16,747 nucleotides of DNA from an uncultured Muribaculum sp. (lineage in GTDB: Bacteria > Bacteroidota > Bacteroidia > Bacteroidales > Muribaculaceae): assembly GCA_947573015.1 (NCBI GenBank), contig CANPDS010000018.1, forward strand, positions 1 through 16,747. Reading direction: 5' to 3'. The position numbers and the translations under genes are program-made. Shown here one piece after another: positions 1-7,408 of this stretch. The stretch's first letter is position 1; every line of letters begins with the position of its first letter. The notes beneath the pieces were generated by a model. That model saw only the letters and a program-made list of their open reading frames with translations, was not told the DNA's origin and ran no database searches.

Positions 1-11
1 ATCTATAGACA

Positions 12-60
12 TAAGCGTATGGATGTATCGTTTTAGCGTGATAATGAGGCTGCAAAGTTA
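12..60 (-). promoter_or_regulatory. Possible promoter (-7 box only) for a leftward gene starting at the window edge
   Basis: On the minus strand, 53-60 reads TAACTTTG, a match to the Bacteroidetes -7 box TAnnTTTG. No good -33 TTTG lies 19-21 bp upstream; a TTTG is present, but only 12 bp away. A minus-strand ATG at 10-12 would sit about 35 nt after the expected start of transcription. Only four codons of that reading frame are inside the window, so the gene cannot be named. The 12-mer TGCAAAGTTACG here (51-62) is repeated at 11326-11337, also in a promoter-like position. Confidence 0.35.
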
Positions 61-62
61 CG

Positions 63-94
63 AAAAAAATGTCAAAACGCCGCTGTCAGCGCCG
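63..94 (-). terminator. Weak intrinsic terminator after the fecR-like gene
   Basis: On the minus strand, 78-94 forms an imperfect GC-rich hairpin (CGCT/AGCG with one internal mismatch, then two more pairs). Its loop contains the fecR-like stop codon. It is followed by TTTT (74-77) and a run of seven T (63-69). The stem is short, so termination here is only plausible. Confidence 0.35.
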
Positions 95-1072
95 CAGATT
101 CATTGATACTGTGGCGCTGTCGGTCACGCTATACATACCATAGGCCTTCTCGATGATGGTAATTGCCTCGAACATATTGTCTTTAGGCAAAGCTCCGGCA
201 AATGGCTCTTTCAGCAGTTCCTCCGGAGCGTTGAATTTCCGTGGATAGTAGTGTTCCAGGCATGTCATCACGTCCTTAAGACTGGTGTCGTAAAAGTTGA
301 TCATTGCGTCAGTGGCATTGACACGGTAATCCGGAGTGCTGGCTATCTCAATATATCCCGTAGTGCGGCTGATGGTGGCCAGCTCTCCCGGAACGAGTCG
401 GTGGGGCTTATTGTCTCCGCTCACGTTCAGCTCGATGCTGCCTGATTCAAGATAGACCAATGCATTGTCATTATCCCGGCGAATGTCGATGGAGAATGTT
501 GTGCCGAGCACGCGAACGTCGAAGTTATCGGTATGCACGGTGAAAGGACTTCCGGCATTCTTTGTTACTTCAAAGAGTCCTTCGCCTGACCAGTTTACAT
601 TTCTGCCAGCCTCATTGAATGTAGAGAGCGAATACTTCAGTTCTGATTCTGGAGCCATCTTCACACGCGATCCGTCAGGGAGCACGGTAAGCAGTTCCTC
701 TCCCTTGCCGGTGACTATCAGATGCTCTTGCGCGATGATGCCGTCATATTGGTTGAGATGTGATAGCCGCACTCCAAGCAAAATTGTCAGGCCGATGAGC
801 GCCACTGCAACGACAGCCGCAGCAATGCTTATTCTTTTAAATATGGTGTAACGCAACTTATCGCGTCGCGCCTCGCCGATGAGGCGTTTCCGCAGGCTTT
901 CATCAGCAGGCTGGCTGAGCGTTGATCCTTTGCTGTTGATTGCAGAGTCGAGCAGATGGAGCTCGATCTCATCGTCGCTCAGTCGGTCCACTTGTTCGCG
1001 AAGATGCAGAAGATCGTCATGCGATAGCGTGTCGTTCTGGAATTTTTTAAATAGGTTCTTATCCGATGTCAT
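86..1072 (-). CDS. FecR-family anti-sigma factor
   Basis: This is a 328-residue inner-membrane anti-sigma factor that would hold the adjacent ECF sigma factor inactive until the outer-membrane transporter signals. The cytoplasmic N-terminal part covers about residues 1-78. One hydrophobic membrane segment lies at about 81-103. The periplasmic FecR domain spans about 123-213 and includes the typical LPDGSRV and RVLGTTFSI stretches. A C-terminal DUF4974-type domain spans about 256-325; in this family it is thought to contact the STN domain of the SusC partner. The protein has the usual family length and looks intact. It lies 63 bp downstream of the sigma gene on the same strand, so the two are probably co-transcribed. 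An AGGA sequence six bases before the ATG could serve as a ribosome-binding site. The identity is firm; the pairing with the neighbouring SusC is inferred from the gene order. Confidence 0.93.
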   Translation of the reverse strand: MTSDKNLFKKFQNDTLSHDDLLHLREQVDRLSDDEIELHLLDSAINSKGSTLSQPADESLRKRLIGEARRDKLRYTIFKRISIAAAVVAVALIGLTILLGVRLSHLNQYDGIIAQEHLIVTGKGEELLTVLPDGSRVKMAPESELKYSLSTFNEAGRNVNWSGEGLFEVTKNAGSPFTVHTDNFDVRVLGTTFSIDIRRDNDNALVYLESGSIELNVSGDNKPHRLVPGELATISRTTGYIEIASTPDYRVNATDAMINFYDTSLKDVMTCLEHYYPRKFNAPEELLKEPFAGALPKDNMFEAITIIEKAYGMYSVTDSATVSMNLRR

Positions 1073-1135
1073 TATATCCTTGATATTTTAATGTTATGAG
1101 AGGGTGATTCTTTTGCCGGTATTGGAGTAGGATGG

Positions 1136-1717
1136 TTATTCGTCCGATGTTTTTTTGTGGGGAGGTGAGCCTATATACGGCGATATGCGGCTTTGAAATT
1201 CCTTGATCGCCAACGATAGTTGGTTGCGTATGGTTTTCTCCGATACATTTAATTGTTCGGCTATCTCATGGTTGCTGAGACCGTCTATTTTCGATAAAAC
1301 GATTAACACCCGTTGCCGGGCAGGAAGCGAGTCAAGCACTTTGTGAAATGCCTGTTTGAAGTCGTCATATTCAAGTGGTGGCGCTTCATTGGCAATCAGT
1401 GAATTTTGGTGCATTACATAATCTTCATATACCGGACTTTTCATAAGCCTGCGGAATGCGTCGATGCGCCGTTTGCGCGCAATGGCATAAAGCACCTGAC
1501 CGACATTGACATCCGGGCTTAATGTTGCCCGATGATTCCAGAGAATCATGAATATGTCGTGTACCACCTCTTCCGCCTCCTGCTTCACATGGATCGCCTC
1601 ATAGCAGTATGAATATAGCTTGCCCACATACAGCCGGTAGACTGTCTCAAATGCTTTTATTGATCCTTGGCGCAGCTGGGCTACAAGGTCTTTGTCATTA
1701 TCTGTGGTATGTGCCAT
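1136..1717 (-). CDS. FecI-type ECF RNA polymerase sigma factor
   Basis: This 193-residue protein is a sigma-70 family factor of the ECF class and would direct RNA polymerase to the divergent susCD promoter. Region sigma-2 covers about residues 21-88, with EEVVHDIFMILWNHR as the recognisable core. Region sigma-4 covers about 125-176, with a helix-turn-helix (LSNHEIAEQLNVSEKTIRNQL). No extra domains are present and the length is normal for Bacteroidetes members. The start follows a well-formed promoter at 1758-1788, giving a leader of about 35 nt. The anti-sigma gene follows it in the same operon. This arrangement is typical of ECF/anti-sigma controlled glycan-uptake loci, including many host-glycan loci in Bacteroides. 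Control of the neighbouring susCD by this factor is inferred, not shown. Confidence 0.93.
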   Translation of the reverse strand: MAHTTDNDKDLVAQLRQGSIKAFETVYRLYVGKLYSYCYEAIHVKQEAEEVVHDIFMILWNHRATLSPDVNVGQVLYAIARKRRIDAFRRLMKSPVYEDYVMHQNSLIANEAPPLEYDDFKQAFHKVLDSLPARQRVLIVLSKIDGLSNHEIAEQLNVSEKTIRNQLSLAIKEFQSRISPYIGSPPHKKTSDE

Positions 1718-1757
1718 TATAGGATGATGTTACATGCCGGAGTGATGCAGGTGGGCG

Positions 1758-1788
1758 CAAAGGTACTTCATTCAAAATCTATCGCAAA
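1758..1788 (-). promoter_or_regulatory. Vegetative promoter of the fecI-fecR operon
   Basis: On the minus strand, TTTG (1785-1788) is followed by 19 bp and then TACCTTTG (1758-1765). This matches the Bacteroidetes housekeeping consensus TTTG-N19-21-TAnnTTTG exactly. Transcription would begin near 1751, about 34 nt before the sigma-factor ATG at 1717. The signal pair should therefore be made constitutively by the primary sigma factor. Confidence 0.8.
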
Positions 1789-1812
1789 GTACTTTTAAAG
1801 AAAATTCACAAC

Positions 1813-1826
1813 ATGTTTAAAAACAT
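1813..1826. promoter_or_regulatory. Inverted repeat in the fecI-susC divergent intergenic region
   Basis: ATGTTT-AA-AAACAT is a perfect 6-bp inverted repeat with a 2-bp spacer. It lies 25 bp upstream of the fecI -33 box and 113 bp before the susC start. It could be an operator for a dimeric regulator, but the surrounding DNA is AT-rich and chance is a real alternative. No TAnnTTTG box was found before susC in 1789-1938, which fits transcription by the local ECF sigma factor. Confidence 0.3.
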
Positions 1827-1938
1827 ATAAATTCATCGGGACATTGCTGTTCCACCTTCGAAATATTAAATAGACATTTACACAGACAACCCTAAAAATT
1901 GACCGTTTTCAACCATTTATTAACCTTAATACCTCAAC

Positions 1939-4900
1939 ATGTGTACAAATTTTATTAAAAGAGCGTTCTCTTTTTTGACCATGTTCATTGTGGCCATAGG
2001 CATGTGTATTGCAGCACAGCCCGACCAACGAGTGACTGTCAATCTGGAGAATTCTACCTTGAAGAACTTGTTTAAAGACATTGAGGCGCAGACTTCCTAC
2101 AGGTTTTCCTACCGGATGTCGCTCCTCGACAACCGTAGTGATGTCACCGTAAAGATGACCGATGTCCCGGTCAATCGAGTGCTTGATGCAGCATTAAAAG
2201 GGCGTCAGCTTTCCTATGAGATTGTCTCAGACAAGTCGATTGTCATTTCTGAAAAATCCGATGTCAAGCAGAACACCGCTACTGGTGCCAAACGCACTAT
2301 CTCGGGTGTGGTGCTTGATAATTTCGGCGATCCGGCTATTGGTGCTACGGTGATGGTTAAAGGTACTACCATTGGCTGTTCTACCGATATCGATGGAAAT
2401 TACTCTCTTTCCAATGTGCCCGACAATGCTACTATTGTATTCTCAATGATCGGATGCACTCCTCGGGAGATATCTGCATCTGATGCAAAGGCTCTTGCGT
2501 CAGTGGAGATGCGGGAGAATGCAGAAGTGCTCGACGAAGTTGTGGTAGTGGGCTACGGAACGCAGAAACGAGCTAACCTTACTGGTGCTGTAGCGACAAT
2601 CAGTGCCGACGAGCTCAACAATCGTCCTGTTGCCAATGCCGCCAATGCCCTTCAGGGTGCTGATCCGTCACTCAATCTATCGTTCTCTTCTGGTACATTC
2701 GATTCTGATTATAACATAGATATCCGCGGTACGGCTTCAATCAACGGAGGCACACCGCTGATACTCTGCGATGGTATGGAGGTCGAACTCAACCAGATTA
2801 ACCCGAATGATATAGAATCGGTATCTGTGCTTAAAGATGCTTCTGCGGCTGCCATATATGGTGCGAAGGCTTCATCAGGTGTGGTACTTATCACTACAAA
2901 GACAGGTGCCGATACCGGTGGACGTGCGAACGTTACATACAACGGGCGTTATGGATGGCGGCGCAACACCACAGAGACTGATTTTATCACAGACTCCTAC
3001 GATCATGTATCTATCGTAAATAGATTCTATGAGGCATATCAGGGCAAGCAGATGTATACGCTGAGCGACGATGAAATGCAGATGTTGTATGACCGTCGTG
3101 GAGAGACTGCTCCCACTGCGGAACATCCGTGGGTCACTACTGACAGCAGTGGCAAATGGATGTATTACGGCAACTTTGACTGGTATAATTATCTTTTCCG
3201 TAAGACACGTCCGGAGACCGAGCACAATGTGACAGTCTCTGGTGGCAACAAGGCGGTAAACTACTTTGTCAGCGGACGTTTCCTGCAGCAGGATGGTATG
3301 CACAACATCTACAACGATCGCTATAAGAATTATTCTTTCCGTGCCAAACTCAATGTGAGACTTTCTGACCGTGTGCGCTATTCTGTCAATATGAACTTCA
3401 ACTCCAATGAGTATAAGTATGCCGGTTATTTCGATGAATCAAAGACTTTGAGCTACTTCACATATAACCTCAGTCCGCTCGTATCGCCTCGCAATACGGA
3501 TGGTACGGTAGTGCAGTATATCAATCAGCTTTCCACTAATTCGCCTATTGGCGGCGGACATGCTGGTATGTTGACGGCCGATAAGAACCGCAATACCCGT
3601 CTCAACAATTATATGGTGATTACAAATCAGTTGGATGTTGATCTTTACAAAGATCTTACCCTTACCGCTTCTTACAGTTACCGTTCACGCAACCGTATAA
3701 ACCGCTATCGCAACAATTCGTTCGATTACTCCAAGCAGGAAGGGGTTATGACCAATTTCGTATCGGGCTCAATTTTCGACTATTATCAAGAATATCATGG
3801 GAATATCAACCACCACAATGTTAATGCCTATCTTACTTATGATCATACATGGGCGAAGAAACATAATGTAAAGGCTGTTGCCGGTGTGCAATGGGAAGAC
3901 TACCGTGCCAACGGACTTACCGCGCGGCAGAACGATTTGCTGTCGGATGATCTTGCATCGATGAGTGTGGCCACTGGAGAGATGACATTGACCCAGAATA
4001 TCAATGCCTATCGTACGTTGGGCTATTTCGCTCGTGTGAATTATGACTATGAAGGCCGATATCTTGCTGAAGTAAGCGGACGTTGGGATGGTACCTCACG
4101 TTTTTCTTCGAAAGACCGCTGGGGATTCTTCCCGTCGGCATCTGCCGGTTGGCGCATCAGTGGTGAAGATTTCTGGGATGGCATGCAGAATTGGTGGAAC
4201 AATGCCAAACTGCGTGTGTCGGTAGGTAGTCTCGGCAACCAGCAGGTAGATTACTATGCATATATCGATCAGGTGTCCACCGACAACAAGATGTCGTATA
4301 CCTTCGATGGAAAGGCTGTTGCCTATAAGGCGGCAGTGTCTGATCCTATCTCTGCTAATCTTACCTGGGAGACAGTGACTACCTATAATCTGGGTATCGA
4401 TCTTGGATTTTTGAACAACCGTCTTACAGCCACTGCCGACATTTATCGCCGTGATACAAAGAACATGCTCACACAGTCGCTCACTCTTCCATCGGTATTT
4501 GGCGCCAACACTCCAGAGGAGAATTGTGCTGATCTGCGCACCAATGGCTGGGAGATATATGTGCGATGGAATGATAGTTTCCAGCTGGCCGGACGGCGTT
4601 TCGGCTATAGCATATCGGCATCGTTAGGCGACTATATGTCGAAGATCACCAAATACAATAATCCAAATAAACTGATATCTGATTATTATGAGGGTAAAAA
4701 GTTGGGTGAGATCTGGGGCTATCAGGTAGCCGGTCTGTTTGCTACTGACGAGGAAGCTGCCGAATATCAGAGCCGTATAAACGATAAGAATGTGAATAAT
4801 CGTGTGTACCTCTGCAAGCAGGATGCATATCTGCGTGCCGGTGATGTTAAATTCATTGACCGCAATAACGATGGAAAGATCGACGAAGGTTCCGGCACAG

Positions 4901-5466
4901 TGGCTGATCCCGGCGACAAGACAATAATCGGTAATTCTACTCCACGCTACAGCTATTCGTTCCGTCTGGATGCTGATTATGCAGGATTCGATATCTCCGC
5001 ATTTTTCCAGGGTGTCGGCAAACGCGACTGGTATCCGAGTTCGCGTGCCGATTATCTGTGGGGACCGTATTCCATGCCGAGTGCGTCATTCATCGAGAAG
5101 GATTTTCTTGATAAATGCTGGAGTGAGGACAATCCCGGAGGCTATTTCCCACGTCAGCGTGGTTATCAGTCATATTCGGGTGGCGCTCTGTATGTCGAGA
5201 ACGACCGCTATATACAGAACATAGCATATCTGCGATTGAAGAACCTTACTGTGGGCTATACCTTGCCTTTGCGTAAGAATCCATATGTGAAGAGTATCCG
5301 TCTGTATTTTACAGGTGAGAACCTCGCATATTGGTCTCCCTTAAAGAAATGGACAAAGATGGTCGATCCTGAAATGGCCATTGCTACAGGCACTCAGAAT
5401 GCCGATTCTGGTGTGACATATGGTTACTCAAAGAGTTTTTCTTTCGGTATTGATGTGAAATTCTAA
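1939..5466 (+). CDS. SusC/RagA-family TonB-dependent transporter with N-terminal STN signalling domain
   Basis: This 1175-residue outer-membrane transporter would import glycan fragments, powered by TonB, under the lid of the SusD protein encoded next. A signal peptide covers about residues 1-26. An STN (secretin/TonB N-terminal) domain lies at about 31-104, a carboxypeptidase-D-like regulatory domain at about 119-192, and the TonB box and plug begin at about 198 (EVVVVGYGTQKRANL is the SusC signature). The beta barrel fills the rest and ends in an aromatic residue (GIDVKF), as expected for insertion into the outer membrane. The STN domain marks it as a signalling transporter, matching the divergent ECF sigma/anti-sigma pair. 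An in-frame TAA at 1927 rules out a more upstream start. Residues D974-D982 form an EF-hand-like loop (DRNNDGKIDE), probably calcium-binding. The substrate cannot be predicted from the sequence alone. Confidence 0.96.
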   Translation: MCTNFIKRAFSFLTMFIVAIGMCIAAQPDQRVTVNLENSTLKNLFKDIEAQTSYRFSYRMSLLDNRSDVTVKMTDVPVNRVLDAALKGRQLSYEIVSDKSIVISEKSDVKQNTATGAKRTISGVVLDNFGDPAIGATVMVKGTTIGCSTDIDGNYSLSNVPDNATIVFSMIGCTPREISASDAKALASVEMRENAEVLDEVVVVGYGTQKRANLTGAVATISADELNNRPVANAANALQGADPSLNLSFSSGTFDSDYNIDIRGTASINGGTPLILCDGMEVELNQINPNDIESVSVLKDASAAAIYGAKASSGVVLITTKTGADTGGRANVTYNGRYGWRRNTTETDFITDSYDHVSIVNRFYEAYQGKQMYTLSDDEMQMLYDRRGETAPTAEHPWVTTDSSGKWMYYGNFDWYNYLFRKTRPETEHNVTVSGGNKAVNYFVSGRFLQQDGMHNIYNDRYKNYSFRAKLNVRLSDRVRYSVNMNFNSNEYKYAGYFDESKTLSYFTYNLSPLVSPRNTDGTVVQYINQLSTNSPIGGGHAGMLTADKNRNTRLNNYMVITNQLDVDLYKDLTLTASYSYRSRNRINRYRNNSFDYSKQEGVMTNFVSGSIFDYYQEYHGNINHHNVNAYLTYDHTWAKKHNVKAVAGVQWEDYRANGLTARQNDLLSDDLASMSVATGEMTLTQNINAYRTLGYFARVNYDYEGRYLAEVSGRWDGTSRFSSKDRWGFFPSASAGWRISGEDFWDGMQNWWNNAKLRVSVGSLGNQQVDYYAYIDQVSTDNKMSYTFDGKAVAYKAAVSDPISANLTWETVTTYNLGIDLGFLNNRLTATADIYRRDTKNMLTQSLTLPSVFGANTPEENCADLRTNGWEIYVRWNDSFQLAGRRFGYSISASLGDYMSKITKYNNPNKLISDYYEGKKLGEIWGYQVAGLFATDEEAAEYQSRINDKNVNNRVYLCKQDAYLRAGDVKFIDRNNDGKIDEGSGTVADPGDKTIIGNSTPRYSYSFRLDADYAGFDISAFFQGVGKRDWYPSSRADYLWGPYSMPSASFIEKDFLDKCWSEDNPGGYFPRQRGYQSYSGGALYVENDRYIQNIAYLRLKNLTVGYTLPLRKNPYVKSIRLYFTGENLAYWSPLKKWTKMVDPEMAIATGTQNADSGVTYGYSKSFSFGIDVKF

Positions 5467-5490
5467 CCTTACATTGAGAAAAGTATTACA

Positions 5491-7218
5491 ATGAACAGCA
5501 TATTAAAATTATTGTCGGTATCGGCTATTTGTGCAAGTCTTGCATCATGTGAGATGACGCTTGTGCCTGAAGATACCTTGAGCCCTGACACTTATTTCTC
5601 CAATGCCGAACAGCTTGAATTGTGGAGCAATGGCTTCTACGCCCAGCTCGAGACTGCGGAGAATCTTACCGGACAGGATGCCGACGATCTGATTGAGAAT
5701 AATCTTGGTGAAGTACTGATGGGACAGCGTTCAGCAGCAAGCGAGAGCGGTTGGTCATGGACCCAGTTGCGCAATATCAACTATCTGCTTGCCAACGTTT
5801 ACCGCTGCAGCGATGTCTCGGCGCGTAATCAATACACCGGTGTGGCGTTGTTTCATCGTGCCTACTTCTATTTTATAAAAGTGCGTCGGTATGGCGATGT
5901 TCCCTTCTACGATACTGTAATAAACAGCGATGACAATGACCTTCTGTATAAGGAGCGTGATGATCGTGGTACGGTAATGGACCTTATCATGGCAGATCTT
6001 GACAATGCCATCGAACTGCTCCCCGTGGCTAAGGATCAGGCGCATGTCACAAAATGGACTGCACTTGCCTTGAAGAGCCGTGTGGCGCTCTATGAGGGTA
6101 CATGGCGGAAATATCGCGGTATGGAGAATGCCGATAAATATCTGCGTCTGGCAGCCGAAGCGGCCGAGGACTTTATTGACAATGGCGGATATAAACTGTA
6201 CAGCACAGGAGCTACACCATATCGCGATATGTTCAACAGTATTGAATGTGTGGGCGATGAGGTGATACTTGCACGCAAATATGGCTCGTCGGCAAATGTC
6301 ATGCACAGCGTAGTTTTCAATTTTATGAACGGTCGTGCCGGTATGACCAAGCGTTTCATGAACCATTATCTGATGGCTGACGGATCATACTATTCAGCTC
6401 AGCAGGGATATAAGACCAAAGAATTTGTCGATGAGGTTTCCGGGCGTGACCCCAGATTGGTGCAGACCATTCTTACTCCTGGATATGTGCAGGTTGGAGC
6501 CACAGCAGAGACTGTCAATTCTTTGACATCCCTTACCGGCTACGAACCTATCAAGTATTATGGTGCGTCGGCGTATACCGGGTCAAACAAGGGCATCAGT
6601 GACTATCCTCTGATGCGTGCTGCCGAAGTTTTCCTGAACTTTGCGGAAGCTAAAGCCGAATTGGGCACACTCTCTCAGAGTGATCTTGACAAATCTGTAA
6701 ATAAATTGCGCGACCGCGCCGGAATGCCGCACCTCTCGATGGTGGCTGCAAATGCCGATATTGATCCTCTTATGGCGGAATACTATCCCAATGTGACCCA
6801 GAGCGCCAATACAGGCGTGATTCTGGAGATACGTCGTGAGCGTACCGTCGAATTGTGTCTGGAAGGATTCCGGTTGTGGGATATATTCCGTTGGAAAGAA
6901 GGACAGCAGTTGACCAAGCCGTTCTATGGTGTATATTTCAATGGCCCGGGGGAATATGATATGAATAATGATGGTACACCTGACCTTAAATTATATACCG
7001 ACAATGCCGGGTCGTTTTCTGGTACTTCTAAGAAGATTGGCACTGATATTAAGCTTACGGAAGGAACTTTTGGTAATATCCATGCTCAGAGCACAGTGAC
7101 AGTCGCATGGGATGAGACGCGCGACTATCTTTGGCCTATTCCGGCTAATGAGCGTGTGCTTTCCGGTGGCGTTCTGTCTCAGAATCCTGGTTATACCGAT
7201 AGTACAAACTTCAACTAA
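5491..7218 (+). CDS. SusD/RagB-family surface glycan-binding lipoprotein (left locus)
   Basis: This 575-residue lipoprotein is the partner of the upstream transporter, closing over the SusC barrel and binding the glycan at the cell surface. The signal peptide ends in a lipobox, LASC, with lipidated Cys20. The mature protein starts with a segment typical of the family (PEDTLSPDTYFSN). The TPR-like helical region and the RagB/SusD C-terminal part include GFRLWDIFRWKEG and a closing YLWPIPANERVL...NPGY segment. Residues 490-498 (DMNNDGTPD) resemble a calcium-binding loop. The gene starts 24 bp after the susC stop with no strong Shine-Dalgarno sequence, so the two are co-transcribed. It is the last gene of this operon; no SusE-like or enzyme gene follows it on the plus strand. 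Confidence 0.95.
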   Translation: MNSILKLLSVSAICASLASCEMTLVPEDTLSPDTYFSNAEQLELWSNGFYAQLETAENLTGQDADDLIENNLGEVLMGQRSAASESGWSWTQLRNINYLLANVYRCSDVSARNQYTGVALFHRAYFYFIKVRRYGDVPFYDTVINSDDNDLLYKERDDRGTVMDLIMADLDNAIELLPVAKDQAHVTKWTALALKSRVALYEGTWRKYRGMENADKYLRLAAEAAEDFIDNGGYKLYSTGATPYRDMFNSIECVGDEVILARKYGSSANVMHSVVFNFMNGRAGMTKRFMNHYLMADGSYYSAQQGYKTKEFVDEVSGRDPRLVQTILTPGYVQVGATAETVNSLTSLTGYEPIKYYGASAYTGSNKGISDYPLMRAAEVFLNFAEAKAELGTLSQSDLDKSVNKLRDRAGMPHLSMVAANADIDPLMAEYYPNVTQSANTGVILEIRRERTVELCLEGFRLWDIFRWKEGQQLTKPFYGVYFNGPGEYDMNNDGTPDLKLYTDNAGSFSGTSKKIGTDIKLTEGTFGNIHAQSTVTVAWDETRDYLWPIPANERVLSGGVLSQNPGYTDSTNFN

Positions 7219-7230
7219 TCCTATGCACAC

Positions 7231-7308
7231 ATTCTCTCCTCCTTTGAAGTTCTCCTCCTCCTTTTCTCTTGCTATATGTAAGTAATCCAAGCATCTCTCT
7301 CCTCCCCC
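7231..7308 (+). other. Pyrimidine-rich 3' untranslated tract with three TCTCCTCC copies
   Basis: Just after the left susD stop, the plus strand is strongly C/T-rich. The octamer TCTCCTCC occurs at 7235-7242, 7251-7258 and 7298-7305. CCTCCTTT, the core of the 16S rRNA 3' end, occurs at 7238-7245 and 7257-7264. No gene is present here. The tract could affect mRNA decay or pairing with purine-rich RNA, but that is only a suggestion. Confidence 0.5.
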
Positions 7309-7334
7309 GGCAATTCATGATTGGAAGGTTTGCA

Positions 7335-7370
7335 AGCAGGGCGATACGTCGATCGACGTATCGCCCTGCT
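7335..7370. terminator. 36-bp perfect palindrome between convergent genes, probable bidirectional terminator
   Basis: The arm AGCAGGGCGATACGTCGA (7335-7352) is followed directly by its exact reverse complement (7353-7370). As RNA this folds into a very stable hairpin on either strand. It lies 117 bp after the left susD stop and 39 bp beyond the GH2 stop, so it can serve both convergent transcripts. Neither side carries a clean T-run: the plus strand continues ATTATAATCG and the minus strand TGCAAACCTT. It may therefore act as a processing or stability hairpin rather than a classical intrinsic terminator. Confidence 0.6.
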
Positions 7371-7408
7371 ATTATAATCGCTTGTTTTGAGATTTCTGTA
7401 TTGCGGTC

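Noticed and set aside
5755..6366. A 203-codon minus-strand open frame
   Set aside because: It is antisense to the left susD gene, has no recognisable domain, and reads as a shadow of that gene.
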